From: Phocaeicola oris
GTDB lineage: Bacteria; Bacteroidota; Bacteroidia; Bacteroidales; Bacteroidaceae
Assembly (NCBI RefSeq): GCF_021295095.1
Contig: NZ_JAJLQX010000003.1
Location: 117,326 to 181,325, forward strand
Reading direction: 5' to 3'
DNA: 64,000 nucleotides
Part shown: positions 9,312-18,481 of the stretch, piece by piece
Numbering within the stretch: the stretch's first letter is position 1
How the letters are laid out: each line of letters begins with the position of its first letter
The notes under the pieces: generated by a model
Told to the model about the DNA's origin: nothing
The model's input: the letters and a program-made list of their open reading frames with translations, nothing else
Databases searched by the model: none
Translations under genes and position numbers: made by a program

Positions 9312-9962
9312 ATGAATGCAAAGAAATACATGTCTATACTCGCTGTCGCACTGTGTTTGACAGCATGTAGTAAAAAAGATGATCCGGTTATCCCTGTAAA
9401 AAACAGCACAACAATTGATGCTTCTAAGTATGACCAGTGGACTTATATTAATCTTGAAACCGGTCAGACACAAACGTTACGCGATTTCAATAAATGGAAT
9501 TACCTGACTAAAGGAAATGTTGTAGAAACAGCCGAGGCACAAGGTAGTGAATCGGATATTAAAATAAAATGGCACATTGCCATTCACCGTTACGATATAA
9601 AGACCAATAACGGACAAGCCGTTGCGACTACAGAGACAGAGATGGATAAAGTAACAACTATTCCTACAAGCGGGTATAAAGGTGATGAAACTTTTGAGAA
9701 TAAGATAATCACTGATAGGTCAGGAATGTTCCAAGGGAAAATGGGCTATGCCGCTACTACCAAATTAAACGCCGTACTTTGTAGTTGGTTAACTGCAACT
9801 CCTACCCACACCATGCCTCCTTATACCTATTCGCCAACAAACTTAATCTATATTGTTAAGTTTATGGACGGCAGTTACGCCAAACTTAAATTTACCAATT
9901 ACCAAAATGCGGAAGGAAAAGACGGACACGTTACATTCACTTCTGTTTATATGAGTAAGTAA
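9312..9962 (+). CDS. hmuY: HmuY-family haem-binding lipoprotein
   Basis: A 216-residue haemophore-like lipoprotein that captures haem at the cell surface for the receptor HmuR. The lipobox LTAC puts the modified cysteine at residue 19, followed by an acidic KKDDP stretch of the kind that favours surface export in Bacteroidota. The core (Y-D-Q-W-T-Y-I-N-L-E-T-G-Q-T near residues 40-53 and a C-terminal FTNYQN...GHVTF) matches the HmuY beta-fold. Haem-ligating histidines of the Porphyromonas protein are not obviously conserved; HIAIHRYD (around 90-97) offers candidates. It is the first gene of a six-gene operon, 11 nt before hmuR. Confidence 0.88.
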   Translation: MNAKKYMSILAVALCLTACSKKDDPVIPVKNSTTIDASKYDQWTYINLETGQTQTLRDFNKWNYLTKGNVVETAEAQGSESDIKIKWHIAIHRYDIKTNNGQAVATTETEMDKVTTIPTSGYKGDETFENKIITDRSGMFQGKMGYAATTKLNAVLCSWLTATPTHTMPPYTYSPTNLIYIVKFMDGSYAKLKFTNYQNAEGKDGHVTFTSVYMSK

Positions 9963-9973
9963 GGAGGATTCAG

Positions 9974-12187
9974 ATGAGAAAAATTCTTCGCATTCTATTT
10001 CTCATGCTGACAGTTGCTTCTACCTCTTTGTATGCCGTAGAAGACGATGGATATATAAAATATCAGCTTAAAGGTACGATTACAGATAACGAAGGTAATC
10101 CACTGCCGGGAGCATCTGTAGTTGTCGTCGGGACAACTATCGGCGCAGGAACAAATTCCTCCGGGGAATTCTCTATTCTATTGAAAGAGATCAAGAGTGT
10201 TGTATTGCGTATCTCGTTTATGGGATATGAGCCCGTTACACTCTCTGCCACCCCGGGAAATCCTGTTACCGTAAATATGGTTCCTGCCGAAAATCAGCTG
10301 AACGATGTTGTAGTCACAGGTAGCCGGATAGAGAAACCATTAAAAGAAGTCCCGGTACTGACTCGAGTCATCTCCCAAACCGATATTGAAGCATTGAATC
10401 CTCTAAATATTGAATCACTACTACAATATGAACTGCCAGGCTTGCAAATTGTTTATAACTCCATGAGTCAACTCCCTGAGATTAAATATCAGGGAGTTGA
10501 TGGAGAATATATGCTGTTCCTTGTTGACGGAGAACGAGTTAGTGGTGAAGGAGCAGACCATAACGTTGATTTCTCCCGTTTCAACATTGATGACATCGAA
10601 CGCATAGAAGTTATCAAAGGAGCACAATCAACGGTATATGGTTCAAATGCTTTGGGCGGAGTAATCAATATCATTACGAAAAGCGCCAAACGCCCGTTCA
10701 CGGGAAACATCAGTACCCGATACGCAGGCAATAACGGGCAGAAGTATTCTGTATCAGCCGGTACAAAACAGAATAGATTCAGTTCTTTGTCAAGTATCAC
10801 ATACCGAATGAAAGATACCTATACGATTGGTGACAAAAAAGGAAAGACAATGAAAACGGTTTCTCCTGATGGCACAAAAGAAACCATAACAGACCCTTCC
10901 TCTACAACCATTTATGGATATCATATCTGGGATGCTTCACAGAAATTAGGATACGCTTTTACCGATAAGTTGAGCGGTGAAATAAAAGGAACATACTATC
11001 ACAATAAACGAGATATCAGGGTAGGGAAAGTATTCCAAGATTACTTCATTGACTATACGCTAAACGGGAAATTGAAATATCTGATTGGAGAAAAACAGGT
11101 ATTGACCGGTTCGTATGTCTTCGATAATTATAAAAAAGATAAAAACTATTTTGAAGCAGGTTTTACTCGCACCGACTACCGAAACAGACAACACATAGCC
11201 CGTTTAGATTATTCCGGAACCTTTGGGAAGCATACCATCAGTGCCGGTGGCGAAGGTAATTGGGAATACTTGAAACATTATATGCTAAAAGATAGTGCAA
11301 ATGCCAGCATAAATACCTATGCCATGTATTTGCAAGAAGATTGGAAGATAACAGATCAGTTAAATCTGATTGCCGGTATCCGTTCCGATTATCACGAAAA
11401 GTATCATTGGCATGTAACTCCTAAAGTCTCTATGATGTATCGTCCTATTGAGATTCTGACATTACGTGCCGGCTACTCTCAGGGATTCCGTTCTCCTACC
11501 ATCAAAGAGCTCTATGAGTATTATGATATGGGCGGAATGGGCTATTTCATGATTTATGGAAACAAAGATTTAAAACCGGAAACAAGTAATCAGTACTCTT
11601 TATCAGCCGAGGCAACTATTGGAGGATTCAATTTCTCTGTATCTGCCTCACATAACCGCTTTAAGAATAAAATCACCTTGGAAAATGTTGGTGACGGAAC
11701 AAATGATTTACGATATATCAACGCAGATAATGCTAAAGCCACCTCTTTAGAAACTATTATTCGATATAAAATACCTATGGGATTGATTTTTACCGGTTCT
11801 TATGCTTATGTGGATGATCATGAAGAAGTTAATGGTAAAAATACATCATCTGTCCGGCCACATACCATCACATTTAATGCGATGTATTCACATAAATATG
11901 GGAAAATCGGTGCCAATTGCTCCTTGAACGGACAATGGGCTTCAGCATTAGACCACTACACTTTTACGAATAACCAAACATATCGTATGGTGCATTATAA
12001 TGCAAGAACGATGTGCACCTTGAATATAGGCGCAACTTTCCCTCGTGGCATTGCTCTGAATGTTGGAGTTGATAACTTGTTCAATTACAAAGACAAAGCA
12101 TCCGATAGTTCGCTGCAGTTGCCACAGAAAGGAATCAGTTTTATAGGAACTCTAAATATCAATATAGCAGATTTTTTAGGAATTTAA
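9974..12187 (+). CDS. hmuR: HmuR-like TonB-dependent haem receptor
   Basis: A 737-residue outer-membrane transporter for haem or haemoproteins. A signal peptide ends near residue 22. A carboxypeptidase-regulatory-like domain (about 30-105, GTITDNEGNPLPGASVVV) precedes the plug, which starts at VVVTGSRIEKPLKEVPV near 110. The plug contains DGERVSGEG and GAQSTVYGSNALGGVINIIT. The rest is a 22-strand barrel ending in a phenylalanine-poor but typical strand (GTLNINIADFLGI). The FRSPTIKELYE motif common to haem/iron receptors is present near residue 507. The gene lies directly between hmuY and hmuS. Confidence 0.92.
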   Translation: MRKILRILFLMLTVASTSLYAVEDDGYIKYQLKGTITDNEGNPLPGASVVVVGTTIGAGTNSSGEFSILLKEIKSVVLRISFMGYEPVTLSATPGNPVTVNMVPAENQLNDVVVTGSRIEKPLKEVPVLTRVISQTDIEALNPLNIESLLQYELPGLQIVYNSMSQLPEIKYQGVDGEYMLFLVDGERVSGEGADHNVDFSRFNIDDIERIEVIKGAQSTVYGSNALGGVINIITKSAKRPFTGNISTRYAGNNGQKYSVSAGTKQNRFSSLSSITYRMKDTYTIGDKKGKTMKTVSPDGTKETITDPSSTTIYGYHIWDASQKLGYAFTDKLSGEIKGTYYHNKRDIRVGKVFQDYFIDYTLNGKLKYLIGEKQVLTGSYVFDNYKKDKNYFEAGFTRTDYRNRQHIARLDYSGTFGKHTISAGGEGNWEYLKHYMLKDSANASINTYAMYLQEDWKITDQLNLIAGIRSDYHEKYHWHVTPKVSMMYRPIEILTLRAGYSQGFRSPTIKELYEYYDMGGMGYFMIYGNKDLKPETSNQYSLSAEATIGGFNFSVSASHNRFKNKITLENVGDGTNDLRYINADNAKATSLETIIRYKIPMGLIFTGSYAYVDDHEEVNGKNTSSVRPHTITFNAMYSHKYGKIGANCSLNGQWASALDHYTFTNNQTYRMVHYNARTMCTLNIGATFPRGIALNVGVDNLFNYKDKASDSSLQLPQKGISFIGTLNINIADFLGI

Positions 12188-12207
12188 TTTTTTATTGATT
12201 TAAAAAG

Positions 12208-15200
12208 ATGAAGAAGAAACAAATCATCATCGGGAGCACCATATTAGTGCTCCTATTTGTACTTTTAGGAATATGGCATTTCTTTCTGAGCCCCACAAAA
12301 ATAGCTTTTATGAATTTTCAAGTTATCAATCTTGAAGAAATATATAAGGCTAATAACAATTCATTTATAAAAGTTACCGAACTAAGTACGGATGAACTAA
12401 ATAAGCTGACAAACTACGACATGGTGTTCATTAATGCCATGGGCATGCGTATCACTGCAGACCAGAGAGAAAAAATAAAAAAGGCAGGGGAAAAGATCCC
12501 AATCCTATCATCATTCGCAACCAATCCTGAGAACAGAATTGTTACGATTGATTCTATTCAAGGTGATACTATCAGAAAATATTTGGTTAATGGCGGACGA
12601 AAGAATTATAAGAACATGCTGAATTATGTTCGCAAGTATGTAGATAAGAAATTAATTTATGCTCCTACTCCCGAAGCCGTTATAGCAAAAGCAAATGATA
12701 TGATTTACCATAAGGATCCTAAAAAGCCTGATGATGAAGAATTAGGATTCAACAGCATAAAAGAGTATAACAAGTTTCTTCAGAAGAACAATTTATTAAA
12801 AGAAGATGCTCCACAAATTGTACTAACCGGCATGATGGGCGAACCAACCGAATTGATTAAGAAGTTAGAAGAATTGGGAAACGTTGTCTACCCTGTCAGA
12901 TTAGCAAAGAAATTTATTGAGAATCATCACATAGACTCTATTCACCCATCAGCAATCATTAATATGGCACACGGGCGTATGGGGGACTATATAGTTAATT
13001 ATTTAAGTCAACAGAATATTCCACTGTTTGCTCCTCTGAATATCAATAGGTTGGTTGAAGATTGGGAGAGCGATAAGATGGGTATGAGTGGTGGATTTTT
13101 ATCACAAAGCGTAGTTACTCCGGAGATAGACGGTTCCATCCGCCCTTACGTTCTATTTGGTCAATACTTAGATAAAGAAGGCATGCATCATGCTTTTGCT
13201 ATTCCGGAAAGATTAGAAACTTTTGTTGAAACAATCAATCATTATATTCAATTACAACACAAGCCAAATAGCGAGAAGCGTATAGCAATCTATTATTATA
13301 AAGGTCCAGGACAAAATGCCATGACCGCTGCAGGAATGGAAGTTACTCCTTCGCTATATAATTTATTAGTCCGACTGAAGAATAATGGATATAATGTCAG
13401 TGGTTTGCCGGCATCAGCAAAAGAATTAGAAAAAATGATTCAAGAGCAGGGAGCCGTATTTGGTACTTATGCAGAAGGAGCAATGGACAAATTCATGAAG
13501 AATGCACATCCGGAATTGATTAACAAGGAACAATATAAAGGATGGGTGAAGAAAGTACTACGCCCCGATAAATACGCTGAAGTTGTCGCCACCTATGGAG
13601 AATTCCCCGGAGAATCAATGACTACTGACAATGGAGAATTAGGCATTGCGCGTTTGCAATTCGGCAATGTGGTATTACTTCCTCAAAATGCAGCAGCTAA
13701 AGGAGATAACGAATTTAAAGTAGTACATGGCGTTGACGCCGCATCACCTCATAATTATATAGCATCTTACTTATGGACACAATTTGGTTTCAAAGCAGAC
13801 GCGCTGATTCACTTCGGTACCCATGGAAGTTTAGAATTTACTCCGAGGAAACAAGTTGCGTTAAGCAATGAAGACTGGCCTGACAGACTTGTTGGAACCA
13901 TTCCTCATTATTATATTTACACAATTAGTAATGTTGGTGAGGGAATGATTGCCAAACGACGTTCTTATGCCGGATTACAATCATATCTCACTCCTCCATT
14001 CTTAGAGAGCAGTGTCAGAGGTATCTATCGGGAACTGATGGAAAAAATCAAGATCTATAATCATCTGATTGGTGTGAAGGCCGCAGATGAGGTTGACAAC
14101 AAAGGGGCTAAAAAAGAAAAGATTGAAAACGATCTGAACAAAGCTTCTTTAGAAGTTAAAACTTACACTGTAAAATTAGGTATACATCGTGAATTGGAAT
14201 TAGACAGTGTCATGTCAAAGCCGTACACGGAAGACGAAATCCTCAGAATAGAAAACTTTGCAGAAGAGCTGGCAACAGAGAAAATCACAGGTCAACTTTA
14301 TACAATGGGTGTTCCGTACGAAGATATTCGCATTACAAGCAGTGTATACGCAATGGCTACGGAACCAATTGCATACAGTTTGATGGCACTGGATAAGATG
14401 CGCCACCGTGCAGATGAACAGACATTGAAACATAAAGCCGTATTCACACAGAAATATTTGAATCCGGCCCATGACTTAGTAACAAAGCTATTAACTAATC
14501 CGGCTTTAGGAAATGATGAGTTTATTTGTAAAGTTGCCGACATATCAATAGAAGAATTGGTAAAAGCCCATAAAGTTGAAAAAGCTCATAATATGACTCA
14601 AAATATGATGTCAGGAGGTATTATGAACGAAATGATGACAGGCAGTACAAAAATGCCGGATTCCATTAAACGAAAAATGAGCACTGCGCAAACTGAAAAC
14701 AAACAGATGCCAAGTTCAATGAAGAAAATGGACGTCAATCAACAGAAGGGGAACATGCCTATAGATTCTTCCAAACAAATGCCTGACAATGCAAAAAGCA
14801 AAGGCATGGAAAGAATGATGGGAGATATGCCAAAGAAAAAGAAATATACTAAAGAAGAAACAGATCTTGCGTTAGCCATTGTTGAAATTGATCGTACCAT
14901 TAAGAATGTTGGTAATTACAAAAGATTACTTCAAGAAAGTCCGGAAGATGAATTAGCATCTATGATCAATGCTTTAAATGGCGGATACACAAAACCTTCT
15001 CCAGGCGGCGATCCGATAGTCAATCCGAATACGCTTCCTACAGGAAGAAACTTATATGGCATAAACGCCGAAGCTACTCCAAGCGAATCGGCTTGGGAGA
15101 AAGGGAAACAATTAGCTGACAATACCATAGAGATATATAAGCGGAGACATAACGATAGTATCCCTCGTAAAGTAAGTTATACCCTTTGGAGTGGAGAATT

Positions 15201-16539
15201 CATAGAAACCGAAGGAGCAACAATTGCTCAAATACTCTATATGTTAGGTGTTGAACCTATTCGTGATGCTTTTGGGAGAGTAACTGATTTAAAACTCATT
15301 CCTTCAAAAGAATTAGGACGTCCACGTATTGATGTTGTCGTTCAAACAAGCGGGCAGTTGAGAGATTTAGCCGCATCTCGTTTATTTCTCATTAACCGAG
15401 CTGTGGAAATGGCAGCCAACGCAAAAGAAGATATATTCACCAACCAAGTTGCCGAAGGTGTTGTTGAATCAGAAAAGAAACTGATAGAGAATGGATTGAC
15501 ACCCAAAGATGCCCGCGAAATTTCAACTTATCGAGTATTCGGAGCTGCTAATGGTGGCTACGGAACGGGTATACAGGGTATGGTGATGAGCGGAGACCGT
15601 TGGGAAAATGAAAAAGAAATTGCCGATACCTATATTAATAATATGGGAGCATACTACGGGAGTGAAAAAAACTGGGAAGTATTCAGGAAATTTGCTTTCG
15701 AAGCGGCTCTTACCAGAACGGATGCTGTTATTCAACCGCGTCAAAGTAATACTTGGGGAGCTCTTAGTCTGGATCATGTTTATGAATTCATGGGAGGAAT
15801 AAACTTAGCTGTCAGAAATGTGACAGGCAAAGATCCGGATGCCTACTTAAGTGACTATCGAAACAGAAATAACTTCAGAATGCAAGAAGTAAAAGAAGCT
15901 ATTGGAGTAGAAAGTAGAACAACCATCTTCAACCCAACTTATATCAAAGAAAAGATGAAAGGCGATGCCGGTGGAGCAAGCACATTTGCGGAAATTATCC
16001 AAAACACTTATGGATGGAATGTGATGAAGCCAAAAGCAATTGATAAGGAAATGTGGGATGAAATTTATAATGTCTATGTAAAAGATAAATTTAATCTTGA
16101 CGTTCAAAAATATTTCGAAGAAAAGAATCCGGCCGCATTAGAAGAAATGACAGCAGTAATGATGGAAACAATCAGAAAAGGCATGTGGAAAGCCAATGAC
16201 CAACAAATAGCAGACATTGCAAAACTACATACCGACTTAGTTAACAAATATAAACCATCATGCTCAGGCTTTGTATGCGATAATGCAAAACTAAGAGAGT
16301 TCATCGCTTCAAAAACAAACGAGAATGTTGCTTCGGAATATAAAAAGAATATCCATGACATTCGTCAAGCGACAGCTAATGACAAAAAAGGTGTCGTAAT
16401 GAAAAAAGAAGAACTTGCCGCATCATCCGACGAACAGGCAAACAATATCAATAGTACAATAGTCAGCATAGCTTTCATCGTTGTTGTCATCGGATTGATA
16501 CTATTCGTTAAATATCGCCGTAGAAAAATGATGAAATAA
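12208..16539 (+). CDS. hmuS: HmuS, membrane-anchored CobN/BchH-type chelatase subunit with Met-rich insert
   Basis: A 1443-residue protein of the CobN/magnesium-chelatase H family. One membrane helix lies at each end: residues 5-27 and about 1413-1436, the latter followed by a KYRRRKMMK tail. The large body is therefore probably held at the periplasmic face of the inner membrane. Family signatures are HFGTHGSLEFTPRKQ near 535 and VVVQTSGQLRDLAASRLFLI near 1045. Residues about 793-876 are a low-complexity insert with 17 methionines that the family core does not need. In hmu operons this protein has been linked to removal of iron from haem under anaerobic conditions rather than cobalt insertion. 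No cobalamin genes are nearby. Confidence 0.9.
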   Translation: MKKKQIIIGSTILVLLFVLLGIWHFFLSPTKIAFMNFQVINLEEIYKANNNSFIKVTELSTDELNKLTNYDMVFINAMGMRITADQREKIKKAGEKIPILSSFATNPENRIVTIDSIQGDTIRKYLVNGGRKNYKNMLNYVRKYVDKKLIYAPTPEAVIAKANDMIYHKDPKKPDDEELGFNSIKEYNKFLQKNNLLKEDAPQIVLTGMMGEPTELIKKLEELGNVVYPVRLAKKFIENHHIDSIHPSAIINMAHGRMGDYIVNYLSQQNIPLFAPLNINRLVEDWESDKMGMSGGFLSQSVVTPEIDGSIRPYVLFGQYLDKEGMHHAFAIPERLETFVETINHYIQLQHKPNSEKRIAIYYYKGPGQNAMTAAGMEVTPSLYNLLVRLKNNGYNVSGLPASAKELEKMIQEQGAVFGTYAEGAMDKFMKNAHPELINKEQYKGWVKKVLRPDKYAEVVATYGEFPGESMTTDNGELGIARLQFGNVVLLPQNAAAKGDNEFKVVHGVDAASPHNYIASYLWTQFGFKADALIHFGTHGSLEFTPRKQVALSNEDWPDRLVGTIPHYYIYTISNVGEGMIAKRRSYAGLQSYLTPPFLESSVRGIYRELMEKIKIYNHLIGVKAADEVDNKGAKKEKIENDLNKASLEVKTYTVKLGIHRELELDSVMSKPYTEDEILRIENFAEELATEKITGQLYTMGVPYEDIRITSSVYAMATEPIAYSLMALDKMRHRADEQTLKHKAVFTQKYLNPAHDLVTKLLTNPALGNDEFICKVADISIEELVKAHKVEKAHNMTQNMMSGGIMNEMMTGSTKMPDSIKRKMSTAQTENKQMPSSMKKMDVNQQKGNMPIDSSKQMPDNAKSKGMERMMGDMPKKKKYTKEETDLALAIVEIDRTIKNVGNYKRLLQESPEDELASMINALNGGYTKPSPGGDPIVNPNTLPTGRNLYGINAEATPSESAWEKGKQLADNTIEIYKRRHNDSIPRKVSYTLWSGEFIETEGATIAQILYMLGVEPIRDAFGRVTDLKLIPSKELGRPRIDVVVQTSGQLRDLAASRLFLINRAVEMAANAKEDIFTNQVAEGVVESEKKLIENGLTPKDAREISTYRVFGAANGGYGTGIQGMVMSGDRWENEKEIADTYINNMGAYYGSEKNWEVFRKFAFEAALTRTDAVIQPRQSNTWGALSLDHVYEFMGGINLAVRNVTGKDPDAYLSDYRNRNNFRMQEVKEAIGVESRTTIFNPTYIKEKMKGDAGGASTFAEIIQNTYGWNVMKPKAIDKEMWDEIYNVYVKDKFNLDVQKYFEEKNPAALEEMTAVMMETIRKGMWKANDQQIADIAKLHTDLVNKYKPSCSGFVCDNAKLREFIASKTNENVASEYKKNIHDIRQATANDKKGVVMKKEELAASSDEQANNINSTIVSIAFIVVVIGLILFVKYRRRKMMK

Positions 16540-17240
16540 TGGAGACACTTGTGCTCATATTAATGACTATCGTTTGTTTCAACTTTTTGTTGAAACAAAC
16601 TTATCGAAAGAAAAGGTCGGTCATAACAATCTCAATAGTTTCTGCCTTATTTGTCGGACTGATGTGGCCTTATGCCATTGAACAATCTAAGACACAAATT
16701 GCCGATTGGCTGGCCAACCAGTCTCTTATGCTTGATATCTCGGTCATACTTTGCATAGAAGTCATACTGCAAATATCGTTCTGCATACTGGCAATTCAGG
16801 TTCTGACAACCTATCCGATAAAGAAACGCATCTTCAACATTTATAGGTTTTTAAGATGGTTCCCGGGAATACTCATTTTCCCAATACTATTTAGCATACT
16901 TGTTGCTCTGATTTTCTCTTTCCCGGGAACTTCTTTCTCGCTTATTGCTTGGGGCTTAGCGGGTGTGATTTTAATACTCATACCGGTTGGAACATTATTT
17001 TTGAGATGGCTGCTTCCGGAAAAAGAAGTCCGATTAGAATTATTTTTCCTAACCAATACCCTGATAGCTATCTTAGGAATTGTAGCCACTGTTAATGGAA
17101 GAACAGCAGCAAAAGGTGTTAGTGAAATCAACTGGAAAGCATTCATCGGAATAATAATCATTTTAATCGTAGGAGCTCTACTGGGAATAATCTTTCGAAA
17201 AATAAAAATAAAGAAACTTTTAAATAAAGAAAAAATATGA
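16539..17240 (+). CDS. hmuT: HmuT-like multi-pass membrane protein
   Basis: A 233-residue integral membrane protein with about seven hydrophobic helices (near residues 2-20, 27-47, 62-88, 105-127, 132-158, 165-187 and 195-218) and a lysine-rich C-terminus. It shares the A of its ATG with the last base of the hmuS stop, so translation is coupled. The sequence has no enzyme motif I recognise. By position it corresponds to hmuT of hmuYRSTUV operons. A role as membrane partner of the HmuS chelatase or of the ExbB-like protein that follows is inferred from operon order only. Confidence 0.75.
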   Translation: METLVLILMTIVCFNFLLKQTYRKKRSVITISIVSALFVGLMWPYAIEQSKTQIADWLANQSLMLDISVILCIEVILQISFCILAIQVLTTYPIKKRIFNIYRFLRWFPGILIFPILFSILVALIFSFPGTSFSLIAWGLAGVILILIPVGTLFLRWLLPEKEVRLELFFLTNTLIAILGIVATVNGRTAAKGVSEINWKAFIGIIIILIVGALLGIIFRKIKIKKLLNKEKI

Positions 17241-17854
17241 ACTATATTTCTAACGTATTATACTGGATTTCGACAGGCTTACTCGTTCCGGTTGTGGTGT
17301 TACTTATCATCTTTTTCATCCGGTCTATCCTATTGATAGGCAGTTTCTTTGGCCAATATATAACAGTCAAGAGAACAAATTCTATATTGAAAACGGCAAT
17401 CAATAACATCAACGCAGACAATATTGAAAACCTAAAAGAACAGTTACCACAGAAAAATTCTTCTTTAGTAATTGAATACATTTCCAGAATATTAGAAGCG
17501 AAAAACAGCCGGACACACATCAACCGTTTATTATCAGAATATGAAATAGCGGCTGATAAGGACTTGTCTACTTCTAAAACCCTAATAAAGATGGGGCCTA
17601 TGTTAGGACTTATGGGAACTTTAATCCCGATGGGACCTGCTTTGGTCGGATTGTCTACAGGTGATATTTCTTCTATGGCCTATAACATGCAGGTGGCATT
17701 TGCCACAACAGTCGTCGGATTGTTCTCCAGCGGTATAGGTTTTATGACCCAACAAGTAAAACAACGTTGGTATGTTCAAGATTTGTCAAATTTAGAATTC
17801 ATTTCTGAACTTTTAAAAGAAAGGAATAACAATGAGAAAACACCTGTTGAATAA
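17237..17854 (+). CDS. hmuU: HmuU, MotA/TolQ/ExbB-type proton-channel protein
   Basis: A 205-residue inner-membrane protein of the ExbB/TolQ/MotA family. It has an N-terminal helix (about 10-35) and a long cytoplasmic segment. A pair of helices follows, carrying the family signature GPMLGLMGTLIPMGPAL (about 117-133) and NMQVAFATTVVGLFSSGIG (about 149-167). It overlaps hmuT by 4 nt (ATGA). Such proteins normally form a pentameric channel driving a partner with a single membrane helix; the next gene, hmuV, encodes a small protein of just that topology. It probably energises haem handling by HmuS or HmuR, an inference from the operon. Confidence 0.88.
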   Translation: MNYISNVLYWISTGLLVPVVVLLIIFFIRSILLIGSFFGQYITVKRTNSILKTAINNINADNIENLKEQLPQKNSSLVIEYISRILEAKNSRTHINRLLSEYEIAADKDLSTSKTLIKMGPMLGLMGTLIPMGPALVGLSTGDISSMAYNMQVAFATTVVGLFSSGIGFMTQQVKQRWYVQDLSNLEFISELLKERNNNEKTPVE

Positions 17855-18158
17855 AGAAGAGGATAATGATCCGATGAGTGTGGTTAGCAATCTGTTTGAT
17901 GTTGCCATGGTCTTTGCCGTTGCCTTAATGGTTGCGTTAGTCAGCCGGTACAATATGACTGAAATGTTCAGTAAAGAAGACTTTACTATGATTAAGAACC
18001 CGGGGAAAGAGAATATGGAGATTATCACCAAAGAAGGACAAAAAATCAATAAGTATACTCCATCTGAAGATCAAAACTCAAAAGAGGGAAAAAGAGGGAA
18101 AAAAATTGGTATTGCCTACGAACTGGATAACGGAGAAATCATCTATATCCCTGAATAA
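17832..18158 (+). CDS. hmuV: HmuV, DUF2149 single-pass membrane protein
   Basis: A 108-residue protein with a short cytoplasmic N-terminus, one membrane helix (about residues 20-41, NLFDVAMVFAVALMVALVS) and a hydrophilic C-terminal domain ending in GEIIYIPE. The layout matches ExbD/TolR-like partners of ExbB proteins and the DUF2149 family found beside HmuS homologues. The start overlaps the end of hmuU by 23 nt. It is the last gene of the operon; 39 nt after its stop begins a 22-bp repeat array. Its partnership with HmuU is inferred from size, topology and overlap. Confidence 0.85.
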   Translation: MRKHLLNKEEDNDPMSVVSNLFDVAMVFAVALMVALVSRYNMTEMFSKEDFTMIKNPGKENMEIITKEGQKINKYTPSEDQNSKEGKRGKKIGIAYELDNGEIIYIPE

Positions 18159-18196
18159 AAAACACTTTTCAGGTTTCTACGCATTACTATAAAAAG

Positions 18197-18362
18197 TCAT
18201 ACGCATGAACTGTTCAACTCATGCGGATGAATCAACCAACTCATGCGGATGACTTGAGCAATTGATGCGGATGAACCGAGCAACTCATACGCATGAACCA
18301 TTCAACTCATACACATGAACTGATTTAATGCTTCTGATGATTAAAGAAACTCATACATATAC
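18197..18362. repeat. 22-bp phased palindrome array, locus 2
   Basis: Cores start at 18197, 18219, 18241, 18263, 18285 and 18307 (TCATACGCATGA, TCATGCGGATGA twice, TGATGCGGATGA, TCATACGCATGA, TCATACACATGA). Degenerate units follow at 18329 (TGCTTCTGATGA) and 18351. Spacers are 10 nt and often end in CAAC. The array fills the gap between the convergent hmuV and mrp genes, starting 39 nt after the hmuV stop. Confidence 0.92.
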
Positions 18363-18425
18363 CATCGCCGGATAATACACTTCAATTATAAAACTCATCA
18401 AATATCCTTTTCCTTCTGACATCAT

Positions 18426-18460
18426 AAAAAGAGCGAGGATCAGCATTTCTGTTCCCCGCT
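18426..18460 (-). terminator. Terminator of the mrp transcript
   Basis: On the minus strand GCGGGGAAC (18459-18451) pairs with GATCCTCGC (18441-18433), 9 positions with one G-T and one mismatch, and is followed by a T-run (TCTTTTTATG). It lies 22 nt beyond the mrp stop. Confidence 0.65.
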
Positions 18461-18481
18461 TTCTATTCTGAAATAAATAAA

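Noticed and set aside
12208-16539. CobN for cobalamin synthesis
   Set aside because: The protein is membrane-anchored and lies in an hmu operon with HmuY and HmuR; no cobalamin genes are near. The haem-linked HmuS assignment fits better.
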